Shown: positions 25,287 to 34,355 of the stretch, piece after piece
Numbering within the stretch: the stretch's first letter is position 1
Layout: every line of letters starts with the position of its first letter
From: JBBROS01 sp963752225
GTDB taxonomy: Bacteria; Pseudomonadota; Alphaproteobacteria; Acetobacterales; Acetobacteraceae
DNA length: 64,000 nucleotides
NCBI GenBank assembly: GCA_963752225.1
Contig: CAVVXS010000008.1
Coordinates: forward strand, 153,492-217,491
Direction of reading: 5' to 3'
Program-made: the position numbers and the translations under genes
Notes under the pieces: model-generated
What the model saw: only the letters and a program-made list of their open reading frames with translations
The model's database searches: none
Told to the model about the DNA's origin: nothing

Positions 25287-26354
25287 TCACCCTTCCTTGA
25301 ACATCGCCGCGATCGCCGCCGGGTCGACCTCTTCGATGGTCGCCGGCGACCAACGCGGGGTGCGATCCTTGTCCACCACCATGGCGCGGACCCCCTCGAC
25401 GAAGTCGGGGTAAACCGTGGTGTGCCGGGTCAGCGCGAGTTCGGCCGCCAAGCACTGCTCCAGCGTGCGGCCGGCGCCGGCGCGCACGATCGCGAAGGTC
25501 CACAGAACGGCGCTGGGCGAGACGGAACGGAGCGTCCGAAGCGCGGCCTGGGCAAAGGGTGAGCGATCGGCCTCGAGTGCGGCGAGGATTGCCGGGACGT
25601 CGTCTGCGCCGCACGCCGCGACGTTCTCCTGCACCAGCGGGGTGAGCGGCGGCGGCACCGTAGCCTCCGCCAGCGCGCCGATGCCATCGGCAGCCAGGGT
25701 GTCGGCCAGCCCAGCCATCCGGTCGTGCGGGACGAAGTGGGTCGCAAGGCCCAGCCAGGTCGCGTCGGCGCCGCCGACCCGGGTCCCGGTCAATGCCAAG
25801 TACATGCCCCACTCACCGCGCAACCGGGGCAAGGCGAAAGTCGCTCCGACGTCGGGGAACAACCCGATTGCGGTTTCCGGCATCGCGAACTGCGCCGCCT
25901 CGCTCGCCACGCGGACGGTGCCGTGGACGGAGAGTCCGATACCACCGCCCATGCAGATGCCGTCGATCAGGGCGACGCAGGGCTTCGGATAGCGGGCGAT
26001 CGACAGGTTGAGCGCGTATTCCTCGGTAAAGAAGCGGTCCTTTGCGGCGGCATCGCCAGCGATCGATAAGTCGCGGATCGCCCTGATGTCGCCGCCGGCG
26101 CAAAACGCCCGGCCGCCCGCGCCTTCGGTGACCACCAGATGCACGTGCGGGTCGTCACGCCACCTGTCCAGCGCGGTTTGAATGTCACGGACCATGCCAA
26201 GCGTCAGCGCGTTCAGTGCCCGCGGGCGGTTGAGCGTGATGCGCCCGATCCGGCCTTGGCGGCGGGCGACGACGGCGGGTTCGCTGGGGGAAGCGTCGGT
26301 GTGGTCGGACAGGGCCAGGCTCCTTGGTAGAAACCCGGCCCTATAGCGATCCAC
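25287..26354 (-). CDS. 3-hydroxyisobutyryl-CoA hydrolase-like (crotonase fold)
   Basis: 355 aa, longer than enoyl-CoA hydratases and matching 3-hydroxyisobutyryl-CoA hydrolase of valine catabolism. Key segments: RAFCAGGDIRAI (about 83-94), CMGGGIGLSVHG (about 134-145), and MPETAIGLFPDVGATFALPRL (about 157-177). These suit the hydrolase subgroup rather than enoyl-CoA hydratase. The start is uncertain: the GTG at 26354 abuts the stop of the upstream gene, and no ATG is near. Confidence 0.8.
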   Translation of the reverse strand: MDRYRAGFLPRSLALSDHTDASPSEPAVVARRQGRIGRITLNRPRALNALTLGMVRDIQTALDRWRDDPHVHLVVTEGAGGRAFCAGGDIRAIRDLSIAGDAAAKDRFFTEEYALNLSIARYPKPCVALIDGICMGGGIGLSVHGTVRVASEAAQFAMPETAIGLFPDVGATFALPRLRGEWGMYLALTGTRVGGADATWLGLATHFVPHDRMAGLADTLAADGIGALAEATVPPPLTPLVQENVAACGADDVPAILAALEADRSPFAQAALRTLRSVSPSAVLWTFAIVRAGAGRTLEQCLAAELALTRHTTVYPDFVEGVRAMVVDKDRTPRWSPATIEEVDPAAIAAMFKEG

Positions 26355-26804
26355 TCAGCGGCGGACCAGCCGCGTTGCAAGGTTGGCGAGGGCGTTCGTG
26401 GCGCCACGCCTGACGCCTTGCCGCGCCGTCGTCCGCAAGGCCAAGCCGGTCACGCTGCCGACCATGCTCATGACAGTCAGCGATTGCCGCATCTCGAACA
26501 AGGCTTGCGCCCGGATTCCGCGGGCCTCCTCCTCGATCGGATCCGGCGTGCTGCGCAGGGCGAGGAAGCCGAACGCGGCCATCAGCACGGCGTCGAGCAC
26601 GAGCAGGACAAGGCTCGCCTGGGTCGGCGTAATGTAGGAAGCGAGGATGTTCCAGATCAGGACGTGGATGACGATCAGGACTGCGATTGCGAACACCGCG
26701 GCGACGGCGCCGAACGCCGCCCGCCAACCCTGCCGCCGCGCGATACGGCGGAGGCGTAATGCCTCCGCCGCGGCCGCGACTTTCGCAAGTTCGACCGCGC
26801 GCAT
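26355..26804 (-). CDS. Small membrane protein, YqjE/holin-3-like
   Basis: 149 aa. Two hydrophobic helices (about 29-55, AAFGAVAAVFAIAVLIVIHV, and about 62-84) are flanked by basic segments, resembling DUF1469/Phage_holin_3_6 proteins of the E. coli yqjE type. These are not phage genes but stress-related membrane proteins that go with DUF883 proteins. That pairing is seen here: the DUF883 gene is 4 bp upstream. Confidence 0.6.
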   Translation of the reverse strand: MRAVELAKVAAAAEALRLRRIARRQGWRAAFGAVAAVFAIAVLIVIHVLIWNILASYITPTQASLVLLVLDAVLMAAFGFLALRSTPDPIEEEARGIRAQALFEMRQSLTVMSMVGSVTGLALRTTARQGVRRGATNALANLATRLVRR

Positions 26805-26808
26805 CGGC

Positions 26809-27075
26809 TCAGCGAGCGATGCGGCCGATGAGATAGCCGATCCCGGTCGCGATCAGGATCGCCACGATCGGGGACTCGCGGACACGCTCCGACAACATCT
26901 CGGTGTTGTCGTTGTACATGTCCTTGGCTTGGCCGACGTAGCGCTGCGCGGTGTCGGCGGCGTTCGAGAGGGCCGGGGTGACCCGCTCGCTCATGAGCGT
27001 CTGCACTTGGTCGCGAAGCTGAGCGATCTGTTCCTTGGCGTCCGAGCTGACGTCGTTGTACGAATTTGATGCCAT
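26809..27075 (-). CDS. DUF883 family protein (ElaB/YqjD-like)
   Basis: 88 aa. An amphipathic, coiled-coil-prone N-terminal part (about 8-65) leads into a C-terminal membrane anchor ESPIVAILIATGIGYLIGRI, with the conserved RVRESP just before it. E. coli ElaB and YqjD are inner-membrane proteins that bind ribosomes in stationary phase. A GGAGG-type ribosome-binding site lies just upstream (plus-strand cctcctt near 27080-27087). It starts a three- to four-gene minus-strand run. Confidence 0.8.
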   Translation of the reverse strand: MASNSYNDVSSDAKEQIAQLRDQVQTLMSERVTPALSNAADTAQRYVGQAKDMYNDNTEMLSERVRESPIVAILIATGIGYLIGRIAR

Positions 27076-27215
27076 GTAAGCCTCCTTGGGGAGTGGTTAG
27101 GAACTGTCAACGCGACGGTGAATAGGGGGTTTCGAAGGCTTACGAACTTACCCAGCCGGTTTAAACACCGGGCACCGCGTGCCATACAGGCCGCTGTTCA
27201 CGCCGAGTGACATGG

Positions 27216-29135
27216 ATGGCTGCACCGATTCTCGACTGGCTGCCGACCCCCGCTCCGGACCTGCAACCCCGTCTGCGCGCGCTCGCCGACGCCGATGCGG
27301 CGAGTTGGGCGGAGCTCGTCGGCCACGCCAATACGAGGCTCGACAGCATGAGGACGCTGCAGCTCGACCGCGCTCTTCGCCGGCTGTTCGGCAGCATGCC
27401 GCCGCCTGGGCTGGCGACGGCGCCGGTGCGGATGCTGCTGCTCGGGTCGTCCACGCTCGAGCATTTGCTGCCGGGTTTGCGGGTGGGCGCGCTGCGCCAC
27501 GGGATCTGGCTCGAGGTCCGGTGCGGCGAATATGGAGAGCTGACGCCGGGGGAGGGCGCGGCGGCGGATGTCGTGCTGCTGGCCATCGATGCACGGACGG
27601 CGCTGGCCGGGCTCGACGCCGGGCATGACGAGCGGGCGGCAGCCGCGGCGGTGGAGGCGGCGGCGGAGCGGCTCGCGGCGTGCTGGGCGGCGGCCCGGGC
27701 GCGGGGGATCGCCGTGCTGCAACAGACGGTCCTGCCGGTGTTCCCGCCGCAATTCGGCAACAACGAGCATCGCTTGCCCGGCTCCCGCGCGGCGGCCGTG
27801 CTTGCGCTCAATGCCCGGCTGCGCGCCTTGGCGGACGCCGCCGGGGTCGACTTGGTCGATGTGACGAGCCGGGCGGCACAGGACGGCATCGCTGCCTGGC
27901 ACGACCCGATGCTGTGGCACCGCGCCAAGCAGGAGGTGCATCCCGGCGCCGCGCCGATATGGGGTGAGCTGGTCGGCCGGCTGCTGGCGGCCCGGCAGGG
28001 GCGCAGCCGCAAGGCGCTGGTGCTCGACCTCGACAACACGCTTTGGGGCGGCGTCATCGGCGACGACGGGTTGCAGGGGATCGTCATCGGCCAGGGCAGC
28101 GCGCTCGGCGAGGCGCATCTCGAGCTGCAGCACTATGCCCGCGATCTGACCCGGCGCGGCGTGATCCTCGCCGTGTGCAGCAAGAACGACGAGGCCAACG
28201 CCTGGGAGCCTTTCGACAAGCACCCCGACATGGTCCTGCGCCGCGGCGACATCGCCTGCTTTGTCGCCAATTGGAGCGACAAGGCGTCCAACCTGCGCGA
28301 GATTGCCCGGCGGTTGAACATCGGCGTGGACGCCCTGGTCTTCGCCGACGACAACCCGGCCGAGCGGGCGATCGTCCGCCGCGAGCTGCCCGCCGTCGCT
28401 GTTCCCGAGCTGCCGGACGACCCGGCCGGCTACGCCGCGACGCTGGCCGCTGCCGGCTACTTCGAGGGCGTGCGGTTGACGGAGGAGGACCGGGAGCGGG
28501 CCGGGCAGTATCAGGCGAACCTGGCGCGCGCGGACGCGGCCCCGGCGAGCGAAACCGACATGGCCGGCTTCCTCGACAGCCTCGAGATGGTGCTGCAGTG
28601 GGGCCGGGTCGACCCGGTGAGCGCGCCGCGGGTGGTGCAGCTCGTCAACAAGACCAACCAGTTCAACCTCACCACGCGGCGCACCACCGACGCCGCGGTC
28701 GCCGCGGTCATGGCCGACGACGGCGCGCTGAGCCTGCAGCTCCGGCTGCTCGACCGGTTCGGCAACAACGGCATCATCGCCGTCGCGTTGGGCGAGCGGC
28801 GCGGCGACGACATGCACATCACCGACTGGTTGATGAGTTGCCGCGTGCTGAAGCGCGGGGTGGAGGCGGCGACGCTGAACCTGGTCGCGGCCGAGAGCCG
28901 GCGGCTCGGCGCCTGGCGGCTGGTCGGCGAATATGTGCCGACCGCCAAGAACGGCATGGTCCGGGATCATTACGAGTCTCTTGGATTCCAGCCGGCTGGC
29001 AGCGGTCCCGGCGGCAGCACGCGCTGGACGCTGACCTTGCCGTCGTTCGTGGCGCTGCCGGTGCCGATGCGGTATGATCCGCCGATGCCGGCCGACCCGG
29101 CGTCTACGTCCCGTGAGGCGGAGCTCGTGCCGTGA
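27216..29135 (+). CDS. FkbH-like HAD-IIIC protein (probable glyceryl-ACP synthase)
   Basis: 639 aa. The N-terminal 230 residues resemble an SGNH-like domain (LLLGSSTLEHLLPG near 74-87; GNNEHRLPGSR near 184-194). The HAD-IIIC core starts LVLDLDNTLWGGVIGDDG (about 268-285) with KNDEANAWE and ADDNPAERA; a C-terminal GNAT-like part (about 480-610) ends with HYESLGFQ. FkbH proteins capture 1,3-bisphosphoglycerate and load glycerate on an acyl carrier protein, and the next gene is an ACP overlapping by 4 bp. In polysaccharide loci such pairs may supply glyceryl groups. ATG 27216 is preferred; GTG 27207 is also in frame. Confidence 0.85.
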   Translation: MAAPILDWLPTPAPDLQPRLRALADADAASWAELVGHANTRLDSMRTLQLDRALRRLFGSMPPPGLATAPVRMLLLGSSTLEHLLPGLRVGALRHGIWLEVRCGEYGELTPGEGAAADVVLLAIDARTALAGLDAGHDERAAAAAVEAAAERLAACWAAARARGIAVLQQTVLPVFPPQFGNNEHRLPGSRAAAVLALNARLRALADAAGVDLVDVTSRAAQDGIAAWHDPMLWHRAKQEVHPGAAPIWGELVGRLLAARQGRSRKALVLDLDNTLWGGVIGDDGLQGIVIGQGSALGEAHLELQHYARDLTRRGVILAVCSKNDEANAWEPFDKHPDMVLRRGDIACFVANWSDKASNLREIARRLNIGVDALVFADDNPAERAIVRRELPAVAVPELPDDPAGYAATLAAAGYFEGVRLTEEDRERAGQYQANLARADAAPASETDMAGFLDSLEMVLQWGRVDPVSAPRVVQLVNKTNQFNLTTRRTTDAAVAAVMADDGALSLQLRLLDRFGNNGIIAVALGERRGDDMHITDWLMSCRVLKRGVEAATLNLVAAESRRLGAWRLVGEYVPTAKNGMVRDHYESLGFQPAGSGPGGSTRWTLTLPSFVALPVPMRYDPPMPADPASTSREAELVP

Positions 29136-29374
29136 GCCCTGACGAGATCCTGCTGCAGCTGACGGACATCTTCCGCACCGTGCTGGACGACGACACGCTG
29201 GTGCTGCAGCCCGAGACGACCGCCGCCGACATCCCGGCCTGGGACTCGATGAACCACATCACGATCGTGGTGGAAGCCGAACGGCACTTCGGCATCAAGG
29301 TGCGCACGGCCGAGATCGAGTCGCTGCGCAACGTCGGCGACTTCGTCGCGCTGATTGTGGCCAAGCGTGGGTGA
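29132..29374 (+). CDS. Acyl carrier protein
   Basis: 80 aa from a GTG overlapping the FkbH-like stop (GTGA). The phosphopantetheine attachment Ser is in WDSMNHITIV (about 36-45), where classical ACPs have DSL. It is acidic and four-helical in outline. Coupling with the FkbH-like gene suggests it carries a glyceryl (or acyl) group for the O-acyltransferase encoded immediately downstream. Confidence 0.9.
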   Translation: MSPDEILLQLTDIFRTVLDDDTLVLQPETTAADIPAWDSMNHITIVVEAERHFGIKVRTAEIESLRNVGDFVALIVAKRG

Positions 29375-30486
29375 CGGTTTGCCGATATCGGGTCGGAGCG
29401 GTGCCGGCCGGCTGGACGGGGTGGAAGCGGCGCGCGGCGTGGCCGCGCTGCTCGTGGTGCTTCGCCACGCAACGACGATCCTTGCAGGCCCGCACGCCTA
29501 CGACGCCCCGGTTTTCGCGGGCTTGTTCATGTTCGGTCGTGCCGGGGTGGACTTCTTCTTCGTTCTCAGCGGTTTCATCATCGCCTACGTCCATGCCGGA
29601 GACATTGGCCGGCGCCCCGCGTTCCCGGCGTTCTGGCGCAAACGCTTGCTGCGGATCTACCCGCCGTATTGGATCGCGACAGCCATACTCGTGATCGTCT
29701 TGCTGTTCAGTCCTACCCGGGACTTCGCGGAACGCGACCCGGTCCATGTCCTGTCGAGCCTGCTCCTGCTGCCGGAGCAACATGAACCCATTCTGGGCAT
29801 CGGCTGGTCGCTCCGACACGAGATGCTGTTCTATCTGTTCTTCAGCACGCTGCTGCTGAGCCGGCTGCTGGGAACAGTGCTCCTGATCACGTGGGCGGTG
29901 GCTATCGGCATGGCAGCCGCCTACCAGTCGATCGTCGGTCAGCCGCTTGCGACGGGGCCGTTGGCGTTTCTCCTGCTGCGGTTTTTCAACGTCCAGTTTT
30001 TTGTGGGGATGGGCGTCGCATGGCTGGTCATGTACCGGCCTGCGCGGCAGCCCGGGGCTTGGTTGTTGTCGGGCGTGACAGTTTTCTTCGGGACCGGGCT
30101 CTACGAGTCGTTCGGCGGGTCGATTGCGCCGGAATGGCCGCCTTTGACGCTGGCCTACGCCGCCGGATCGGCCATGGCGCTGCTCGGCCTGACCCAACTC
30201 GAGCGTCAACGGTGTTGGACGATACCGAGGCCATTGCTGACGCTCGGGACGGCATCGGTACTCCATCTACTTGCTTCACCTTACGGTGCTCCTCGTCGCG
30301 GAGTTCGGCCTTCGCTTCGTGCGCCACGTCGTTCCTGTGCCGGCCTGGCTGGCATTCTTCGTCTGCGTCGCCGTCGCGCTGACCGCGGGCATCGTGTTTA
30401 GCCGCCAGGTCGAGCAGCCTTTGCTGCGCCGCGGTCGGCAGCGGCGGAAAGTGTCGGGTATCTTCCAGGCGCACGAGCCTGCATGA
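29367..30486 (+). pseudogene. Acyltransferase-3 (OafA/YrhL-like) gene with a +1 frameshift
   Basis: Start GTG 29367 overlaps the ACP stop. The first 297 codons encode a normal acyltransferase-3 membrane protein: LDGVEAARGVAALLVVLRHA, GRAGVDFFFVLSGFIIAYVH, FWRKRLLRIYPPYWI, and GWSLRHEMLFYLFF. At about 30258 one extra base breaks the frame. The original frame then reads low-complexity Arg-rich residues to 30403, whereas the +1 frame resumes the expected family end YSIYLLHLTVLLVAEFGLRF...FSRQVEQPLL to 30486. This is either a real inactivating mutation, a phase-variable switch or a sequence error; there is no homopolymer longer than GG at the site. If intact, it would O-acylate a surface polysaccharide. 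Confidence 0.8.
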
Positions 30487-30562
30487 CCGTGTCGATCACA
30501 GGAGGCAGCGATCAGACGGGGCTGTGCTCCTCCATCACGCCGGAACGGGACCGTATGCGTCG

Positions 30563-30712
30563 ATGATCAACAACGGTTCCATTCTTCTAAGCATGTTGGC
30601 CGTCGGCTACGTCGTCTGGCGCGCCATCCGGCTCGATCGTACGAAGCCGTGGTTCGATCGATCGCCGCGTTCTGCGGGGGAGCCGCCGCGACACCGCCAG
30701 CAGGGAAGCTGA
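30563..30712 (+). CDS. Possible small single-pass membrane protein
   Basis: 49 aa from ATG 30563; an in-frame GTG at 30524 would give 62 aa. The sequence MINNGSILLSMLAVGYVVWRAI has one hydrophobic helix, then a basic tail (RLDRTKPWFDRSPRSAG). It ends 3 bp before the O-antigen-ligase-like gene. No known family is recognised. The case rests on position and the helix only. Confidence 0.35.
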   Translation: MINNGSILLSMLAVGYVVWRAIRLDRTKPWFDRSPRSAGEPPRHRQQGS

Positions 30713-30715
30713 GCC

Positions 30716-32086
30716 ATGCAGGACCTGCTGCTCCTGCTGGGAACAACCATGTTTTTGGCGGCGGGCTTCGTCGTCCCGTTCGTGATGAGCCTCGGCTACG
30801 TTTGGGTGGACGTGTTCACCCCGCAGGATGTGAGCGGCTCTCTGCTTGCAGGCCAACCGCTTGCCTTCATCTTTGGCGCTTGCGCATTCGCGGTCTACTT
30901 CACGCTGGACCGCCGCGAACGGCCGAGCCTCAGTCCGGTTACCATTCTACAACTGCTGATCCTGGTTTGGATCACGGTCACCCTGAGTTGGGCCGTCGCT
31001 CCGGCGACCGCATACTGGCGTTGGGACATCGCCAGCAAGATGTGCCTGTTCGCCGCCTTCCTGCCCTATGTCATCCGGTCACGCGTGCAAATCGAAGCTT
31101 GCGTCCTCGTCTATGTGTTCGCGATTTGCGGGCACATGCTCCCGTGGGGATTCAAGACGTTCATCACCGGGGGAGGTTACAATCAGTCGCTCGGTCTGTT
31201 GCGTGTGAACTCAAACCTGCTGGCCGAAAGCAGCAGTGTCTCCGGGATCGCCGTGATGATCGTGCCGTTGCTGCTGGTGATGCGGAAGCATTCCGTGCTG
31301 CTGCCGAGGCATTGGGTCACGACCGCCGGAGTATTCGGCGTCATTATGGTTTCGTTGGTCGGCGCAATCGGCACCTTTGCCCGTACCGCTCTGATCGCCT
31401 TCGCAGTCGGCGGGACCGCGATGTGGCTGCGATCGAAACGAAAAGTCCTGTTCCTGTTCCTCAGCCTGATTGTGGCCGCGGTGCTGTTCAGCGTGACCTC
31501 AGACCGATGGACGCAGCGGATCTCCACAATCAGCGAATATGATAGCGAAGGGTCCGCGCTCGTCCGTCTCCTGGTGTGGCAGTGGGCGTGGGATTTCGCG
31601 CAGTCGCATCCTTGGGGTGGCGGGTTCTGGGCGAATGTAACCAGTCGCATCGAGATACCATCGGCGACGGGCGAGCCGATTGTGCAGTTTGGGCGCGCCT
31701 ACCACAATATCTACTTCGGCGTGCTCGCCGATCAGGGCTATCTCGGTCTAGGTCTATACATGACGATGATTGGGATGGTCATGCTGGGATTGCAGAAGAC
31801 GCGCAAATTGCTGCGCGGCCTGCCTCAGCACGACTGGTGCGCGGAACTGGCACAAGCGCTGCAAGTGTCGATTCTGACGATGCTGGCAGTCGGGATGTTC
31901 GTCGAGATCGGTTGGACACCGATCGTTTGGTATCTCTTTTCCATGGCTGTCAGCGTCCGCGCCTATGCCCAACGCGTGGTGGCACCCGTCGTGCCGCGGC
32001 TAAGCCGTCCTAGAACTGCGCTCGCCAAGGCCGGCGAGGAAGCGTTTGAGCGTGACGCGGCGGCGTTGTCCGGCCCGGCGCGGTAG
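30716..32086 (+). CDS. O-antigen ligase/polymerase (Wzy/WaaL-like) membrane protein
   Basis: 456 aa polytopic protein with about ten to twelve helices. The extended periplasmic loop near residues 300-340 contains HPWGGGFW and the conserved AYHNIYFGVLADQGYLGLGLY, which in this superfamily carries the catalytic His. The N-terminus MQDLLLLLGTTMFLAAGFVV and the motif VTLSWAVAPATAYW resemble the exosortase-A-associated O-glycosylation ligase subgroup (DUF5935). A role in polymerising or ligating an exopolysaccharide fits the neighbours. Confidence 0.82.
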   Translation: MQDLLLLLGTTMFLAAGFVVPFVMSLGYVWVDVFTPQDVSGSLLAGQPLAFIFGACAFAVYFTLDRRERPSLSPVTILQLLILVWITVTLSWAVAPATAYWRWDIASKMCLFAAFLPYVIRSRVQIEACVLVYVFAICGHMLPWGFKTFITGGGYNQSLGLLRVNSNLLAESSSVSGIAVMIVPLLLVMRKHSVLLPRHWVTTAGVFGVIMVSLVGAIGTFARTALIAFAVGGTAMWLRSKRKVLFLFLSLIVAAVLFSVTSDRWTQRISTISEYDSEGSALVRLLVWQWAWDFAQSHPWGGGFWANVTSRIEIPSATGEPIVQFGRAYHNIYFGVLADQGYLGLGLYMTMIGMVMLGLQKTRKLLRGLPQHDWCAELAQALQVSILTMLAVGMFVEIGWTPIVWYLFSMAVSVRAYAQRVVAPVVPRLSRPRTALAKAGEEAFERDAAALSGPAR

Positions 32087-32474
32087 GCAGCGGCCGCTGT
32101 GCAAGACGTTGTAGCGAACGGCGCGCGCAATCGAGACCGCGGCTTTTCATCTGCGCGGTCGGGTATCTGGAGCGGCCATCTCCGGTCCAACTCGCTGCTG
32201 CTCTGGCTCGGACGCTTGCCCAACACCGTCTGCATGTTTCAAAGCTGGCTAAGCCCTGGGTGAAGTTCCTGATGATCGACAACTTCTCGTACTCGGTAAT
32301 TGCGTTGACATGCATCGGCGCTGCGCTGTCCGCGTCGAGGGCGTCGCATCACTGGGTCAATTCGCCGTTGCCTCGGCTCGGACGGGCGCTCACTCGGCGC
32401 TGTTCGGGAGAGCCACGTCCTGTCGCTCGGAGGCACGATCGGTGCACTGCCGGTTCGCCTGGGCGTGCCGCGGC
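32087..32474. other. Gene-free stretch between O-antigen ligase-like and FAD oxidase genes
   Basis: This 388-bp stretch holds no gene I can support. A TTGACA hexamer at 32305-32310 has no matching -10 element 16-18 bp downstream. Short open frames here (for example from 32260) show no recognisable protein and may be remnants of a decayed gene. Confidence 0.5.
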
Positions 32475-33905
32475 GTGACCGACTTGCTGCTTCGAGACCT
32501 CGCCGCCATCGTCGGCCCGTCCGGCCTGCTCACAGGCGATGACACCGCAGGTTATACCGAGGATTGGCGGCGTCTGTATCAGGGCCGCACTCCAGCCGTG
32601 GTGCGGCCCGCGAGTACGGACGAAGTCGCGGCCGTCATGCGCCTGTGCGCACAACGCGCCATCCCCATCGTGCCGCAAGGCGGCAACACCAGCATGGTCG
32701 GCGGCGCGACGCCGCGGGCGAACGGGCAGGATCTGGTGCTGAGCTTGTCGCGCATGAACCGGGTGCGCGACGTCGATCCGCTCGACATGACCATGGTGGT
32801 CGAGGCCGGGGTGGTGTGGAAGGCGGCGCAGGATGCGGCGGCGGCGGCCGGGTGTCTGCTGCCGCTGTCGATCAGCAGCGAGGGGACGGCGCAGGTTGGC
32901 GGCATCCTGTCGGCCAATGCGGGCGGCAACACGACCGTTCGCTACGGCAACGCTCGTGACCTGGTTCTGGGGCTCGAGGCAGTGCTGCCCGATGGCCAGA
33001 TTTGGCATGGGCTGCGGCGGTTGCGGAAGGACAACACCGGTTACGCGTTGCGGCAGTTGCTGGTCGGCGCCGAGGGCACGCTTGGGATCATCACCGCGGC
33101 CGTCCTCAAGCTGGCACCGCGGCCGGTCGATGTGCAGGTCGCGCTCTGCGCGGTGCCGTCGGTGGACGCCGCCTGCGCGCTGTTCCGTCGCTTCCAGGGC
33201 GCCGACCCCGGCGCCGTGCAGGCGTTCGAGTACATGTCCGGCGAGGGCATGGGGCTGGTGCTCGCCCATATTCCGGGGACTAGCCTCCCGCTAGGCGCGG
33301 CGGCGCAGCATTATGCGCTCGTCGAGCTGGCCACGCCGCGTGTGGCGGGCGGCATGCGAGACCTGCTCGAGGGCGTGCTGGAACAGGCGATGGAGGACGG
33401 TTTGGTCGCCGACGCGGCGCTTGCCGAAAGCGAGGCGCAGCGCCAGGCGATCTGGCGGTTGCGGGAGGAGCACGCCGAGGCGCAGAAGCGCGAAGGCGCC
33501 AGCGTGAAAAACGACGTGTCAGTCCCGATCTCGCGCGTGCCGGACCTCATTGAACGCGCCGGGGCAGCGTGCGTGGCGCTGATCCCGGGGACACGGCCGG
33601 TGCCGTTCGGCCATCTCGGCGATGGCAATATCCACATGAACCTGGAACAGCCGCCCGGAATGGATCCCGCGGCCTTCCTGTCGCGTGATCACGAGATCAT
33701 GGACACCGTCAACGCCGTCGTCCGCGACTTGGGCGGGAGCTTTTCCGCCGAGCATGGCGTGGGACAGCTCAAGCCCTACATGATGCCGGGCTGGCGCGGC
33801 GGCGCCGAGCTCGACGCGATGCGGCGGATCAAGGCGGCGCTGGACCCGTACGGGATCATGAATCCCGGCAAGGTGCTACCGGACGTGGTTCGGCTGGACC
33901 TGTGA
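32475..33905 (+). CDS. FAD-binding oxidoreductase (GlcD/D-2-hydroxyacid dehydrogenase family)
   Basis: 476 aa from a GTG with no strong ribosome-binding site. The PCMH-type FAD domain covers about 35-215 (PIVPQGGNTSMVGGATP, SEGTAQVGGILSANAGG), with LVGAEGTLGIITAAVL at about 201-216. The C-terminal half has the FAD-oxidase C domain with GHLGDGNIHMN and SAEHGVGQLK, whose His residues coordinate metal and substrate in D-2-hydroxyglutarate or D-lactate dehydrogenases. The substrate is probably a D-2-hydroxy acid. The stop overlaps the end of the convergent pssE-like gene. Confidence 0.88.
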   Translation: MTDLLLRDLAAIVGPSGLLTGDDTAGYTEDWRRLYQGRTPAVVRPASTDEVAAVMRLCAQRAIPIVPQGGNTSMVGGATPRANGQDLVLSLSRMNRVRDVDPLDMTMVVEAGVVWKAAQDAAAAAGCLLPLSISSEGTAQVGGILSANAGGNTTVRYGNARDLVLGLEAVLPDGQIWHGLRRLRKDNTGYALRQLLVGAEGTLGIITAAVLKLAPRPVDVQVALCAVPSVDAACALFRRFQGADPGAVQAFEYMSGEGMGLVLAHIPGTSLPLGAAAQHYALVELATPRVAGGMRDLLEGVLEQAMEDGLVADAALAESEAQRQAIWRLREEHAEAQKREGASVKNDVSVPISRVPDLIERAGAACVALIPGTRPVPFGHLGDGNIHMNLEQPPGMDPAAFLSRDHEIMDTVNAVVRDLGGSFSAEHGVGQLKPYMMPGWRGGAELDAMRRIKAALDPYGIMNPGKVLPDVVRLDL

Positions 33906-34355
33906 ACGGGAGTGCAGAATCAAGTCGCTGGCTCTCGGGATGCCGTTGCGGATCACGGCAGCGGGACCGCGTTGCCGACGAGCAGTAATGAGCTGCAACA
34001 TATCGGACACGTCCGAGCTCCACGAAACGTCAGACATCAGCGAAATGTGTTTCAGAAACAAGGTCTGGTGGTCGGCGGCGCCCCGCGGATTCGGGAATGC
34101 GACGAACGGCTTCCCGGCCATCAGAAGTTGCAGCACGGTGGCGCCGCCGCCATGGCAGATCACGAGCGAACTCTCGGCAATCAGGTCCTTGATGCTGGGC
34201 CGGGCAAAGAACTGCTCGGCATGCCGCATTTGGTAAGTCGAATGACCACCTTGGCAGATGACAGGCCCGCTCAATAACCCCGCGCCGGCAAGACGATCGG
34301 CCTCACAGAGCAACTCGTCGAACGGCATCGTCGTGCCGACCGTGATCAAGATCAT
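33876..34355 (-). CDS. PssE/Alg13-like glycosyltransferase subunit
   Basis: 159 aa, matching the C-terminal (UDP-sugar-binding) half of a GT28 enzyme: MILITVGTTMPFDELL at the start, VICQGGHS near 52-59, and ESSLVICHGGGATVLQLLMAGKPFVAFPN at about 77-105, the GT28 sugar-nucleotide site. In rhizobial EPS assembly PssD and PssE together add glucuronic acid to the lipid-linked primer. Its ATG overlaps the pssD-like stop by 4 bp. Confidence 0.8.
   Translation of the reverse strand: MILITVGTTMPFDELLCEADRLAGAGLLSGPVICQGGHSTYQMRHAEQFFARPSIKDLIAESSLVICHGGGATVLQLLMAGKPFVAFPNPRGAADHQTLFLKHISLMSDVSWSSDVSDMLQLITARRQRGPAAVIRNGIPRASDLILHSRSQVQPNHVR

Noticed and set aside
32305..32310. TTGACA as a promoter -35 before the FAD oxidase
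   Set aside because: No -10-like hexamer lies 16-18 bp downstream, where the DNA is GC-rich.
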